Shown piece by piece: positions 26,973-37,522 of a stretch of 64,000 nt of DNA (position 1 is its first letter; every line of letters starts with the position of its first letter). The DNA is taken from assembly GCA_014763895.1 (NCBI GenBank), contig JACXUM010000001.1:122024-186023 (forward strand), in the 5' to 3' direction. The translations under genes and the position numbers were made by a program. The notes under the pieces were generated by a model. That model was not told where the DNA came from. It made no database searches and saw only the letters and a list, made by a program, of their open reading frames with translations. This stretch comes from Campylobacterales bacterium (GTDB lineage: Bacteria; Campylobacterota; Campylobacteria; Campylobacterales; Sulfurovaceae).

Positions 26973-28148
26973 ATGCCGCATTTAAAAGTAGCTTCATTTG
27001 AGACTTCATCAATCGATGAGAAAATAACGGGTGATACACTGTTGCGTTTTCGTGCCACCGCGTTGAATTCCAAAGAGGAGATCCTGGGAGTGGAGTTTGA
27101 AGGTGAAGAGTTTCTGCTTCAACTCAAACCGGACAATGAAGGCTATCTTCTCAAATATGACAAAGTTACCAGGCCTTTGAAGGTCAATCTCCTCAAAGAA
27201 GCTCTTGATCAGGTCTCAAAGATCCTGGATATGAAAGTTATCAGTTCCAATATCGCGATCCATCATGAAAAAAAACCTCTCTCTTCTGAGTATTTTAAGA
27301 AGATCGAAGATTTTGAGGATATCAAATTTCCAAAAGAAAAAGTTTCGGTTGAGGTAGGATTTGGAAGCGGACGTCATCTGCTCCATCAGGCCAAAAAACA
27401 TCCCGATACGCTTTTTATCGGTTTGGAGATCCATACCCCTTCAGCCCAGCAAGTGCTTAAACAGATCGAAATTCAGGGGCTGGACAATATCTGGGTGGTC
27501 AATTATGATGCAAGGCTCTTTTTGGAGATGCTGCCATCAAACCTGTGCGATAAGATCTTTGTGCATTTTCCTGTACCATGGGATAAAAAGCCGCATCGAA
27601 GGGTGATCAGCCCTTCATTTCTGGATGAATCGATGCGTGTTCTTGAAAAAGGAGGCAGGCTGGAGCTGCGTACCGATAGCGACAACTATTTCTGGTATGC
27701 ACTTCAGACCTTTTTTGCCGTTCCTAAAACCGAAGTGGAAGTACGCAAGAACGAGCTTCTTGAAGTAACGAGCAAATATGAGGCAAGATGGAGAAAACAG
27801 GAAAAGGACATTTATGATGTCTTTGTCAAGTGTCTTCGCGAAGATGAGCCAAAGGCTGAAAAAATCGAGTTTGATTTCAAAGATGCCAAATACAGTGACG
27901 GTTTGGAAGAACGTCTGCCTAAAGAAGCAATGGTTTTTGAGGATTATTTCGTACATTTTGAACGCATTTATAAAATCGGTAAAGAGAGTTTGAGCGTTCG
28001 GTGCGCCTTTGGAAGTTTTGACCGTCCTGAGCATAAATATATCCTTTTGGATAAGCAAGGATGCCGCTATTTCGCCTCTTTGCCGGTCAAAACGACGGTT
28101 AATGACAAAGCCCATCAAAAGATAACGGAGTATTGCAGTCATGTCTAA
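26973..28148 (+). CDS. trmB: tRNA (guanine-N7-)-methyltransferase, long Campylobacterota form
   Basis: A 391-residue protein that makes m7G46 in tRNA. The methyltransferase core begins near VSVEVGFGSGRHLL (SAM motif I, about residue 125), then LFIGLEIHTPSAQQ, the VHFPVPWDKKPHRR signature and LRTDSDNYF. Around 120 extra N-terminal residues and a C-terminal addition distinguish it from the roughly 240-residue E. coli enzyme; this long form is usual in Campylobacterota. Overlaps ftsE by 8 bases. Confidence 0.92.
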   Translation: MPHLKVASFETSSIDEKITGDTLLRFRATALNSKEEILGVEFEGEEFLLQLKPDNEGYLLKYDKVTRPLKVNLLKEALDQVSKILDMKVISSNIAIHHEKKPLSSEYFKKIEDFEDIKFPKEKVSVEVGFGSGRHLLHQAKKHPDTLFIGLEIHTPSAQQVLKQIEIQGLDNIWVVNYDARLFLEMLPSNLCDKIFVHFPVPWDKKPHRRVISPSFLDESMRVLEKGGRLELRTDSDNYFWYALQTFFAVPKTEVEVRKNELLEVTSKYEARWRKQEKDIYDVFVKCLREDEPKAEKIEFDFKDAKYSDGLEERLPKEAMVFEDYFVHFERIYKIGKESLSVRCAFGSFDRPEHKYILLDKQGCRYFASLPVKTTVNDKAHQKITEYCSHV

Positions 28149-28815
28149 TGTTATTACCGCTTCACACTTGACGCTGGCCTATGATAAAGGAAAAAAAGAG
28201 ATCATCAAGGATGCGAGTTTCAGTATCAAAAAAGGGGATTTTGTATTTATCACCGGACCAAGCGGTTCAGGTAAATCCACACTGCTCAAGGCTCTTTACG
28301 GCCAACTGAAACCAACCGAAGGGAATCTGGTCGTAGGCGGTATCGATCTTGCAAGGGCAAGTTCAAGCAAACTTCAGGAACTTCGGACGCATATGGGGAT
28401 CATCTTTCAGGATTATAAGCTGGTGAACGAATGGACGGTTGAAAAGAATGTCGTATTGCCGTTGATGATAGCAGGCTATTCGATGGATGTACAAAGAACG
28501 CAGGCACAAAGATTGTTGAAACATGTGAAGCTCTCCGAACATGCCGAAAAGTATCCGTTGGAACTAAGCGGTGGAGAACAGCAGCGCGTGGGTGTAGCAA
28601 GGGCACTGTCAAAAAATCCGGTAGTGATACTGGCAGACGAGCCGACCGGTAACCTGGATGAATACTCCTCAAACGTGATCTGGGATCTGATGGAAAATGC
28701 CTGTCAGCAGCTTGAGACGACGGTATTGGTCGTAACGCACAGGATCCCTTCGATCTTCTCTTTGCCATATAGACATTTTATCATCGAAAACAAGGGTGTA
28801 TATGAAGTCCATTAA
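28141..28815 (+). CDS. ftsE: Cell-division ABC ATPase FtsE
   Basis: A 224-residue ATPase with Walker A GPSGSGKST at residues 39-47, Q-loop FQDYKLV, signature LSGGEQQRVGVARAL, Walker B VILADEPTG and the H-loop THR. Together with FtsX it transmits cytoplasmic division status to periplasmic wall hydrolase activators. Overlaps both trmB and ftsX, so it is part of one transcript. Confidence 0.93.
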   Translation: MSNVITASHLTLAYDKGKKEIIKDASFSIKKGDFVFITGPSGSGKSTLLKALYGQLKPTEGNLVVGGIDLARASSSKLQELRTHMGIIFQDYKLVNEWTVEKNVVLPLMIAGYSMDVQRTQAQRLLKHVKLSEHAEKYPLELSGGEQQRVGVARALSKNPVVILADEPTGNLDEYSSNVIWDLMENACQQLETTVLVVTHRIPSIFSLPYRHFIIENKGVYEVH

Positions 28816-29617
28816 GAACCATTTGATGTTTATTCTGCCTTTGATGGCAATATTGCTGGGAATAGAATTTTTTCTTGTGTTTGATCGAACGACCGATTCA
28901 TACGAAAAAGGCTTGAAAGAGGGGTATTCGATGTTGGTGGTAGCCAATAAGACGATGGACCTTGCGGCACTGAAAAAGCTTAATGCCCACATAGAGAGCA
29001 GTGAAAGCATCAAAAGAGAAAATATCGTTACCGAGATCGCCCAGGATATGAGTCAAAGTTCCCAAGATGAGATATTGCAGGCTTTGCCGTATTTTTATTC
29101 GGTTCGGTTGGATAGCTACCTCAGTACTTCCGGACTCGAAAAGATAAAAAAAGATCTTGAAAAAGATGAAAGTATCCGAAGTGTTGAAACTTTTGGAAGC
29201 AGTTACAGTTCCAGCTACAGGCTCTTCTCTTTTATCAAACTTTCACTTCGCGTCTTTATCGTATTTATGGCGATGATCAGTCTGTTCTTGATCATCAAGC
29301 AGATGGAAGTATGGAAATATGCCCATTCAGAACGTATGCAGATCATGGAGATATTCGGTGCGCCGTTGATGCTAAGAAGCGGCGTGCTGTTCAAAGTGGC
29401 ACTTTTGGATGCGCTGGTAGCGACAGTGATCACGGTGGGGATTTTTTTGTATCTTAAATTTTATTGGGCGACACGCAGCGGGATCGATATTATGGTGCAA
29501 AACCAGGAGTCGCTCTTTAAAATGATCGATATGGCGATCTTGCTGGGTGCGGCCGTGATGATCGTTATATTTGCAGTTTATACGGTTGTATTCTCCACAA
29601 AGGGAGTACAGGAGTGA
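28802..29617 (+). CDS. ftsX: Cell-division membrane protein FtsX
   Basis: About 271 residues with an N-terminal membrane helix, a periplasmic loop of roughly 110 residues, and three C-terminal helices: the FtsX permease layout. ATG 28802 is preferred because AAGGG lies 6 bases upstream; the GTG at 28796 has no room for a ribosome site. It overlaps ftsE by 14 bases and shares GTGA with the next gene. Its periplasmic loop would bind the EnvC-like protein encoded next. Confidence 0.9.
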   Translation: MKSIKNHLMFILPLMAILLGIEFFLVFDRTTDSYEKGLKEGYSMLVVANKTMDLAALKKLNAHIESSESIKRENIVTEIAQDMSQSSQDEILQALPYFYSVRLDSYLSTSGLEKIKKDLEKDESIRSVETFGSSYSSSYRLFSFIKLSLRVFIVFMAMISLFLIIKQMEVWKYAHSERMQIMEIFGAPLMLRSGVLFKVALLDALVATVITVGIFLYLKFYWATRSGIDIMVQNQESLFKMIDMAILLGAAVMIVIFAVYTVVFSTKGVQE

Positions 29618-30921
29618 GATACTTCGTTATAACTACCCTTCTTGCTGTTGGCTTACTTTACGGTGCTTCGACTACTGCAAAGATCCAGAGTACACAAAAA
29701 GATCTTAATGTTGTTGTATCAACGAAAAAACAGGCAAGCAGACAGCTTGGAAAGATCGCTAAGGATATCAAACAGGCTGAAAAGGATGTTGCTTATCTGG
29801 ATCAAAAACTGGATGAGTTAAGCCGTGACCAGAATCAAACCGAGCAGGAATACCAGAGTCTGAAAAAGGTTTTAAGTGAGTCTGAACACTCATTCAAAGA
29901 GACCAGTCATGAACTGGATGAAAAGCATAATGCCTTTATAACGCTTCTTTCGGAACAATTTTCGATTATTTTTGCAATGAAACAGTTTCAAACTCCTACA
30001 GAACATTCAGTGATCGCGTATGAGGTCTATAAAGCTTACAAAAAACACAACGCAAAAGAGTTGGAGCGGTTGCGAGCAGAGATCGGAACTCTCAAAACAA
30101 AAAAGCAGAATATCGCTTATCAACAGAATCAAACCAAACAATCTTTGGATGTGATTGTAAAAAAGCGTAAAGAGTATACGCAAAAAAAGACTCAGAAAAA
30201 GCGACTGCTTGAAAAACTTGCCAAAGATGAAGCAAGTTACAACAAGCAGCTCAATGAGATCGAGGAGAAACAGGATTCACTCCGTGTAACATTGGCAAAA
30301 TTAAACATTTTACGTGAACAGGAAGTAGAAGAGGCACGCAAACGCGATGCTGCCAGAAGAGAAGCGATTCGTTTGGAAGCACTGCGCAAACAGAAACTGC
30401 GAAAACAACAGAGATTGGCCAAAGCAAAAGCGGTGACAAGCGGCAGTAGAGTTTCGCAAGAAACGACGCAGGAGAGCCAAGGTGCCGAAGTGAAGAATCT
30501 GAATGCATCCTACCGTACGTCAAATGTCTATGCTTACAGCGGTGATAAAACGATCTCTCCTCTTGCAGGAGGACGATTGGTTAAAAAATTCGGAACATAT
30601 GTTGATCCGGTATACAATATTAAGATATTCAACGAATCGATCACCCTTCAAGCCCCTTCTGCCAATGCAATGGTGAAGAATGTTCTCAATGGGAAAGTGG
30701 TCTTTGCAGGAGAGAGCAGTATGCTTGGGAAAGTGGTGGTAGTGGCCCACAGCGGAAAAATGCATACCGTGTATGCAGGCCTTTCAAAAATAGCGCCCAA
30801 CATTTCCGTAGGCCGCAAGGTGATCAAAGGATATGTACTTGGAAAAGTGAACAGCAAACTGGTTTTCCAGGCCACCAAAGATTCCAGGCATATCGACCCA
30901 TTGAAACTGATACAGCTATAG
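29614..30921 (+). CDS. envC: EnvC-like murein hydrolase activator with degenerate LytM domain
   Basis: A 435-residue exported protein: signal peptide, a long coiled-coil (about residues 20-265, rich in KKQ/EKD patterns), a linker, and a C-terminal M23/LytM domain from about residue 320. Zinc ligands of active M23 enzymes are not kept: the first HxxxD region reads NIKIFNES and the HLHFE-like region reads KLVFQA, though VVAHSGKMHTVYAGL retains its His residues. Like E. coli EnvC it is therefore probably an activator of an amidase rather than an enzyme. GTG start after AAAGGGAG. Confidence 0.87.
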   Translation: MRYFVITTLLAVGLLYGASTTAKIQSTQKDLNVVVSTKKQASRQLGKIAKDIKQAEKDVAYLDQKLDELSRDQNQTEQEYQSLKKVLSESEHSFKETSHELDEKHNAFITLLSEQFSIIFAMKQFQTPTEHSVIAYEVYKAYKKHNAKELERLRAEIGTLKTKKQNIAYQQNQTKQSLDVIVKKRKEYTQKKTQKKRLLEKLAKDEASYNKQLNEIEEKQDSLRVTLAKLNILREQEVEEARKRDAARREAIRLEALRKQKLRKQQRLAKAKAVTSGSRVSQETTQESQGAEVKNLNASYRTSNVYAYSGDKTISPLAGGRLVKKFGTYVDPVYNIKIFNESITLQAPSANAMVKNVLNGKVVFAGESSMLGKVVVVAHSGKMHTVYAGLSKIAPNISVGRKVIKGYVLGKVNSKLVFQATKDSRHIDPLKLIQL

Positions 30922-30933
30922 AATCTCCTGGGC

Positions 30934-31974
30934 TTAGAACCATTTCCTGACTTTAAAATAGACTAACAGCAATATAGGCAGAACGATCATCAGGATATTG
31001 GTCCCTAGATAGGCGTTTTGAGAATTCAAGACTGTCTCATATTTGAAGTTCATGCCGAAATATCCTGTCAAAAATGAAAGCGGGATGAAGATCGTAGCGA
31101 TCATGGAGAGCGTTTTCATGATCTCGTTCATCCGATTGCTAAGGGTTGAAAGATAAATATCCAAAAAGCCTGAAACCCTGTCACCATATCCCTCAATGAT
31201 ATCAATGATATCGATGATGTGGTCGTAAATATCTTTGAAATAGACATGATGCTCTGATTTGATGAGATCTGACTGAAGCAGTGTATTGATCACTTCCCGC
31301 ATCGGCCAGACGTTTTTTTTAAGTTCTATGAGATTACGCTTGAGGTTATGCACATGTTCGATGCTTTTCTTTGTAGGGTTGTAGAGTATCTCATCCTCAA
31401 GCTCTTCGATCTCTTCTCCAATTTTTTCAAGGACGTCAAAATAATGATCGACAATGTAATCAATCAAGGCAAACAGCATATAGCTGATATCCCCTTTGCG
31501 AAGCCGTGAATCAACCTTTTGAAGTCTTTTTTGGATCCCCGCAAAACGATGTGGGGATTTATCTGCAAAGCTGAGGATAAGGTTGTCTTTTAAAACAAAA
31601 GCCACTTGATAGAAGTTTAGATCGTTCTTTTTGTACACAACATATTTGATAATAATAAAGAGGTAGTTGTCATATTCATCGACCTTTGGTCTGTGGTTGA
31701 CTGAAAGGATGTCTTCTGTCACCAGAACATGCAGGCCAAAATCGGAACAGAGTTTTATTATGGTTTCCTGGTCGCTGATAGGTTCTATGTGGAACCAGCT
31801 TTTAAGTGTTCCGGAAATCGGTTCTACAAGTTTTATAAGCGGGTCCGAGGAATGAACTTCATCGATCTGTAAAGTTTCCGGCCCAAAACGTGCAAGAGTG
31901 ATGTCAGGTTTTTTTGGGACCAGATTGCCTGTATAAATCGCTGTCCCGGGTGCAACTCCAGTCTTTTCCATCAT
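30934..31974 (-). CDS. corA: CorA-type magnesium/cobalt transporter
   Basis: A 346-residue CorA: a large cytoplasmic funnel domain, then two C-terminal membrane helices with the selectivity motif in LTGYFGMNFKYE and a basic C-terminus (YFKVRKWF). It is convergent with envC and divergent from pyrH. Confidence 0.93.
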   Translation of the reverse strand: MMEKTGVAPGTAIYTGNLVPKKPDITLARFGPETLQIDEVHSSDPLIKLVEPISGTLKSWFHIEPISDQETIIKLCSDFGLHVLVTEDILSVNHRPKVDEYDNYLFIIIKYVVYKKNDLNFYQVAFVLKDNLILSFADKSPHRFAGIQKRLQKVDSRLRKGDISYMLFALIDYIVDHYFDVLEKIGEEIEELEDEILYNPTKKSIEHVHNLKRNLIELKKNVWPMREVINTLLQSDLIKSEHHVYFKDIYDHIIDIIDIIEGYGDRVSGFLDIYLSTLSNRMNEIMKTLSMIATIFIPLSFLTGYFGMNFKYETVLNSQNAYLGTNILMIVLPILLLVYFKVRKWF

Positions 31975-32008
31975 TGTTTATTTCCTGTCTCGAAGCTATT
32001 ATTGGATT

Positions 32009-32014
32009 ATTATA
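32009..32014 (-). promoter_or_regulatory. Putative -10 box for corA
   Basis: TATAAT on the minus strand in TGCTATAATAATCC, 35 bases upstream of the corA ATG. Confidence 0.5.
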
Positions 32015-32065
32015 GCAGATTGAATTGCTATTGGGGTGTAATGTCTTGGTTTAAACCCTACCTAA

Positions 32066-32815
<750 letters not shown>

Positions 32816-32836
32816 GAAACAAGAAAAAGGATACAC

Positions 32837-33043
32837 ATGAGAACAGAAACATTAACAGCAAAAGCTTTAGAAAAAGTAGATTTTGATAAATATCTTTTGG
32901 CAAATGCCGTTGGGAAAAGAGCTGAAGAGCTTTCAAATGGTGCAAAACCGCTTGTGAATACAGACAAATCAATGCTAAAATTTACAGATATCGCACTTCA
33001 AGAGATAGCAGAAGGTAAGATCAGCGTAAGCTTGGAAGGCTAA
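32837..33043 (+). CDS. rpoZ: RNA polymerase omega subunit
   Basis: A 68-residue omega subunit. It has the conserved pattern of a start helix, then [14 protein letters not shown] ([10 protein letters not shown]) and [10 protein letters not shown] near the C-terminus. In many bacteria it precedes spoT, and in proteobacteria omega contributes to the ppGpp binding site on RNA polymerase, which fits the neighbour. AAGAAAAAGGA ribosome site. Confidence 0.93.
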   Translation: MRTETLTAKALEKVDFDKYLLANAVGKRAEELSNGAKPLVNTDKSMLKFTDIALQEIAEGKISVSLEG

Positions 33044-33049
33044 TTTACT

Positions 33050-35206
33050 TTGGATGATTTTCTATCTAGAACCAAAAAGATAGAGACGATTGAAGAAGCT
33101 AAAGCGCTTCTTTTTGAACAGATCACGTCTCCAGGTGATGATACGTTAAAGGCATTGGACCTGGCACTTCGCGCCCATAAGGGACAAAGACGTAAAAGCG
33201 GACAGCCTTATATCGTACATCCGATCCTGGTCGCTGCAATCACGGCACTGGTGAGCGGTGATGAGACGATGGTGCAGGCAGCGCTGCTGCATGATGTGAT
33301 AGAAGACACCCCTTATACGGTTGAAGATCTTGAAAAAGAGTTCAGCCTTGATGTTGTGCATATGGTCGAAGGGCTGACCAAGATCATCGAGATCAGAGAT
33401 GAAAAACTGATTCCATCAGGTTCTGATGAACGATTGATCAACTCCGCTTTAACCTTCAGAAAGATGCTGATCGCTTCGATCAAGGATGTCCGTGTACTGG
33501 TGATCAAGCTGTGTGATAGACTCCATAATATGCTGACCCTGGATGCCCTTAGCCCTGAAAAACAAAAACGTATTTCTGAAGAGACATTGGTCGTTTACGC
33601 ACCCATTGCCCATAGACTGGGTATCTCACGTCTCAAAAACAAGTTAGAGGATTTAAGTTTTTACTATATCTATCCGGATGATTATCATTTTATCGATGAG
33701 TATATCAACTCTAATGTCCAAAATCTCCATTTCAAACTCAATGCATTTATCCAGAAAGTAAGAAATACCTTGCAAAAAGACGGGTTTAGGCCTGAGGATT
33801 TTGAAGTGATCGGAAGGGTAAAACACTACTATTCGATCTATCTGAAGATGCATCGAAAAGGTGTCAGTATTGATGAGGTTCTTGATCTTTTAGCAATCCG
33901 TATCATTGTGAGAGAACCTATCGATTGTTACAGGGTTCTGGGGTTAATGCACCTGAACTTTACGCCTTTGATCTCCCGTTTTAAAGATTATATCGCCGTT
34001 CCAAAAGAGAATGGATATAAAACGATCCATACCACACTTTTTGATGAAGAAGGGATCGTGGAAGCGCAGATCCGTACCAGGGATATGCATCAATTGGCAG
34101 AATACGGGGTAGCTGCCCATTGGAAATATAAGGGGGGTGGAGAGAGTGTAAACCTTGCATGGCTGGAGAGCCTGCATTATCAGAATGAATCGATAGAAGA
34201 GTTTTACGAGCTTGCCAAGAGTGATCTTTTTTCTGAAGATATTACAATATTTTCGCCAAAAGGGGATTACTATACTTTGCCTAAAGGTTCTGTGGCTTTA
34301 GATTTTGCCTATGCGATCCATTCGGAGATCGGTTTGAATGCCAAAGAGGCTTTGATAAACAAACATACCGCATCTCTTTTGACAACATTAAAAAATGGTG
34401 ATATTGTCAAAATCATAAGCGATGAATCACCTCACTTGCACTGTTCTTGGTTAGATACAGTCAAAACTTCCAAAGCAAAAGATGGGATACGCAGTCATTG
34501 TCGCGGAAGACTCAAAGAATCAGATACGCTAAGCGCATATAATATCCTGGCTACTCTTTTCTCTCAAGAAAGTGATACCATCAAGGAGATCACACATGCT
34601 ATGGGGCTTAAAGAGACATTGTATAGGCTTCCAAATAAACTTGATTTCTATAAAGAAGCAATCCGTAAGGTAGCAGACTATATGGGTACAAGTGAAGTAC
34701 GTTTCTGGGAGATTTTGAAAAAAGGGTATAAAAAGCCTATTGAAAAAGAGATCGAGCATTTTACATTTTTCTCTAACAAAACATTGGATGGGGTAGAGTT
34801 TGATTACTGCTGTCATCCTAAAGTTGGAGATCAAATCGTTGCATTTTATGAAAATTCAAAAGCAATCATCCATCATAAACTCTGCAAAAAAGCCTATGGA
34901 AAGATTTTGGCCCATGAGCCTATGCTGTTTGTTAAATGGAGTAAATCCAAACTTTCACGCTATCGATTGACGATAGGATTGCAAAATCAAAAAGGTGTTC
35001 TTGCTGATCTGTTGGCGAAGCTTACCAAATTAGATCTGAATGTTGTGAGTATCGAACTGGGTATCAAAAGCAGTGAAAGTGCAGAGTACTGCCAAATCGA
35101 AGTTGAAAGCAATGAGTCTAAACGAAGTGTTTTAGCAGAGAAAATCTCACAAAATTTTAAACTTATAGAGATCATTAATCTGGACGATGCCTATAACAAT
35201 AAATAA
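33050..35206 (+). CDS. spoT: Bifunctional (p)ppGpp synthetase/hydrolase SpoT
   Basis: A 718-residue Rel/SpoT protein. The N-terminal HD hydrolase domain has AALLHDVIEDTPYT and LCDRLHNM; the synthetase domain has GRVKHYYSIYLKMHRK and NGYKTIHTT; then TGS (ITIFSPKGDYYTLPKGS), and a C-terminal ACT domain (GVLADLLAKLTKL). Both catalytic sites look intact, so it is probably the cell's single long RSH. TTG start at 33050, 6 bases after rpoZ. Confidence 0.95.
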   Translation: MDDFLSRTKKIETIEEAKALLFEQITSPGDDTLKALDLALRAHKGQRRKSGQPYIVHPILVAAITALVSGDETMVQAALLHDVIEDTPYTVEDLEKEFSLDVVHMVEGLTKIIEIRDEKLIPSGSDERLINSALTFRKMLIASIKDVRVLVIKLCDRLHNMLTLDALSPEKQKRISEETLVVYAPIAHRLGISRLKNKLEDLSFYYIYPDDYHFIDEYINSNVQNLHFKLNAFIQKVRNTLQKDGFRPEDFEVIGRVKHYYSIYLKMHRKGVSIDEVLDLLAIRIIVREPIDCYRVLGLMHLNFTPLISRFKDYIAVPKENGYKTIHTTLFDEEGIVEAQIRTRDMHQLAEYGVAAHWKYKGGGESVNLAWLESLHYQNESIEEFYELAKSDLFSEDITIFSPKGDYYTLPKGSVALDFAYAIHSEIGLNAKEALINKHTASLLTTLKNGDIVKIISDESPHLHCSWLDTVKTSKAKDGIRSHCRGRLKESDTLSAYNILATLFSQESDTIKEITHAMGLKETLYRLPNKLDFYKEAIRKVADYMGTSEVRFWEILKKGYKKPIEKEIEHFTFFSNKTLDGVEFDYCCHPKVGDQIVAFYENSKAIIHHKLCKKAYGKILAHEPMLFVKWSKSKLSRYRLTIGLQNQKGVLADLLAKLTKLDLNVVSIELGIKSSESAEYCQIEVESNESKRSVLAEKISQNFKLIEIINLDDAYNNK

Positions 35207-35221
35207 GAAACAGGAATGAGT

Positions 35222-36421
35222 ATGGTACAAAAAGCATTAAAAGAGATACGAAGAGGAACAGCTGAAATTATCGATATGGAGCGCATCGAAGCACTGGTGA
35301 GAAAATACTATGAGGACGGAACGACTTATACGGTCAAAGCGGGGTTTGACCCAACTGGATCGGATCTTCATCTTGGTCATACGGTGCTACTGCAAAAATT
35401 GAGGGTTTTTCAAAACCATGGGGGAAGGGTACAGCTTCTCATAGGGGATTTTACCGCAATGATCGGGGATCCGACAGGAAAAAGTGAAACGCGAAAGGTT
35501 TTGGATAAAGAGACGATCATGGCCAATGCCAAAACCTATCAGCATCAGGTATTTAAAGTGCTTGAACCTTCCAAGACCGATGTGGTCTATAACTCAAAAT
35601 GGCTGGATGCTTTGGGAGCAGGAGGGCTTTTAGGGCTTACTACACTCTTCAATGTGGCAAGAATGCTTGAGCGTGATGATTTTGAAAAGCGTTTTAAAGG
35701 CGGGCAGAGTATCTCTATCTCCGAATTCATCTATCCGCTTCTTCAGGGATATGACAGCGTTGAGCTTAAAAGCGATATTGAGATAGGAGGGACCGATCAA
35801 AAATTCAACCTTCTGATGGGAAGACATTTGCAGCGTTCTTACAATGTCGGGAAAGAGCAGGCTGTCTTGATGATGCCGATCCTTGAAGGACTTGACGGTG
35901 TTCAGAAAATGAGTAAATCTCTCAATAACTATATCGGGATCACAGAAGATCCAAAAGATATCTATGCCAAAACGCTTTCTGTTTCAGATGAGTTGATGTG
36001 GCGTTATTATGAACTTCTCAGTGGCAAATCTCTTGAAGAGATCAGGCAAATAAAAGTAGATGTTGAGGCGGGAAGTCTGCATCCGAAAGTTGCCAAAGAA
36101 AATTTGGCGTTGGAGCTTACGGAAAGATTCTATGATGTTGAAGCAGCAAAAGCAGCAAAAGAAGCATTTGACAATGTATTCAAGGCCAATTTACTGCCTG
36201 ATGATATGCCGGAAGTCAGTGTTGAAAATGATATTTGGATATGCAAGGCGCTTGTTGATGCGGGAATTGAGCCTTCAACGTCTCAGGCAAGAAGAGATAT
36301 TAAGCAAGGTGCTGTTAGAATAGACCAGGAAAAGGTCGATGATGATCAGATCGCATTGAGCAGCGGAGAATATGTCCTACAAGTAGGGAAAAGAAAATTT
36401 GCAAAAGTAAAGGTTGGTTAA
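35222..36421 (+). CDS. tyrS: Tyrosyl-tRNA synthetase
   Basis: About 399 residues, class I synthetase. HIGH-like HLGHTV, KMSKS at the expected mid-position (VQKMSKSLNNYIG), and a C-terminal S4 domain (SQARRDIKQGAVRID). ATG 35222 is preferred over ATG 35216 because AGGA at 35212-35215 leaves 6 bases to the former and none to the latter. The stop shares a base with the next ATG. Confidence 0.95.
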   Translation: MVQKALKEIRRGTAEIIDMERIEALVRKYYEDGTTYTVKAGFDPTGSDLHLGHTVLLQKLRVFQNHGGRVQLLIGDFTAMIGDPTGKSETRKVLDKETIMANAKTYQHQVFKVLEPSKTDVVYNSKWLDALGAGGLLGLTTLFNVARMLERDDFEKRFKGGQSISISEFIYPLLQGYDSVELKSDIEIGGTDQKFNLLMGRHLQRSYNVGKEQAVLMMPILEGLDGVQKMSKSLNNYIGITEDPKDIYAKTLSVSDELMWRYYELLSGKSLEEIRQIKVDVEAGSLHPKVAKENLALELTERFYDVEAAKAAKEAFDNVFKANLLPDDMPEVSVENDIWICKALVDAGIEPSTSQARRDIKQGAVRIDQEKVDDDQIALSSGEYVLQVGKRKFAKVKVG

Positions 36422-37521
36422 TGCCATTCAAACCATTAAAAATAGGGAAATACACCATAGAAATACCGATCATCCAAGGTGGTATGGGCGTTGGTGTCTC
36501 CTGGGATCAGCTTGCCGGTACGGTTTCTAAAGAAGGCGGGCTTGGTGTGATCAGTGCGGTAGGTACTGGGGTATATAAAAACAGAGCCTATATAGATAAG
36601 GTCGCTGGGGATAACAGGCCCCTAGAAACGGTGAACTTTTATTCTGCAAAGGCACTTCATGCAATCTTTGAGAATGCAAGGAAAATCTGTGGAGACAAGC
36701 CTTTGGCGGCAAATGTACTGTATGCGATCAATGACTATAAAAGAGTAGTGATCGATGCTTGTAAAGCCGGGGCCAACATCATCATTACGGGAGCAGGATT
36801 GCCTCTAACAATGCCGGAGTGTACCAAAGATTTTCCGGATGTTGCATTGGTACCGATCGTTTCTACGGCCAAAGCATTGCATATTTTATGCAAAAGATGG
36901 ATGAAAACACACAACCGTCTTCCGGATGCCGTGATCGTTGAAGGGCCTCTCAGCGGTGGGCATCAGGGATTTAAATATGAAGAGTGTTTCCTTCATGAAA
37001 ACCAGCTTGAAGCCATTTTGCCTCCGGTTGTGGAAGAAGCCAAACGTTGGGGAGATTTTCCGGTGATCGCTGCGGGCGGTATCTGGGATCATGATGATAT
37101 CGTGAGAATGATGGAGCTTGGTGCAAGCGGCGTACAGATGGGTACACGATTTATCGGAACGGTAGAGTGTGATGCAAGCCAAGCTTTCAAAGATACGATT
37201 ATTGCCGCTAAAGAGGAAGATATTCAGCTCTTCAAATCTCCTGTGGGTTATCCTGCAAGAGGTGTAAGAACGAATTTGCATAAGATGATAGAAGAACATA
37301 CGGCTCCCAAAGTTGCCTGTATTTCCAACTGTGTTGCACCGTGTCACAAGGGAGAAGAAGCAAAAATCGTCGGGTACTGTATTGCTGACAGGCTAAGTGA
37401 TGCCTATGAAGGGGATTTGGAAAAGGGTCTCTTTTTCACAGGTGCTATCGGATATAAGCTCAAAGAGATCATTACGGTCAAAGAATTGATGCGTAAATTG
37501 GTAGAAGGAGAAGATAAATAA
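36421..37521 (+). CDS. Nitronate monooxygenase family flavoprotein
   Basis: A 366-residue FMN TIM-barrel protein of the NMO/2-nitropropane dioxygenase family. Visible are IPIIQGGMGVGVSW, the GPLSGGHQGF segment with the catalytic-region His, VIAAGGIWDHDD and QMGTRFIGTVECDAS. Members detoxify alkyl nitronates such as propionate-3-nitronate or act as enoyl-ACP reductase II (FabK). FabK would be notable given fabD in the window, but length and the Cys-rich CISNCVAPC segment fit the NMO-like group better. Confidence 0.85.
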   Translation: MPFKPLKIGKYTIEIPIIQGGMGVGVSWDQLAGTVSKEGGLGVISAVGTGVYKNRAYIDKVAGDNRPLETVNFYSAKALHAIFENARKICGDKPLAANVLYAINDYKRVVIDACKAGANIIITGAGLPLTMPECTKDFPDVALVPIVSTAKALHILCKRWMKTHNRLPDAVIVEGPLSGGHQGFKYEECFLHENQLEAILPPVVEEAKRWGDFPVIAAGGIWDHDDIVRMMELGASGVQMGTRFIGTVECDASQAFKDTIIAAKEEDIQLFKSPVGYPARGVRTNLHKMIEEHTAPKVACISNCVAPCHKGEEAKIVGYCIADRLSDAYEGDLEKGLFFTGAIGYKLKEIITVKELMRKLVEGEDK

Positions 37522-37522
37522 A

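Noticed and set aside
36421..37521. Assigning the nitronate monooxygenase-like gene as FabK
   Set aside because: It shares the fold, but its length and Cys-rich segment fit the NMO group better, and it sits by tyrS and amiC rather than with fatty acid genes.
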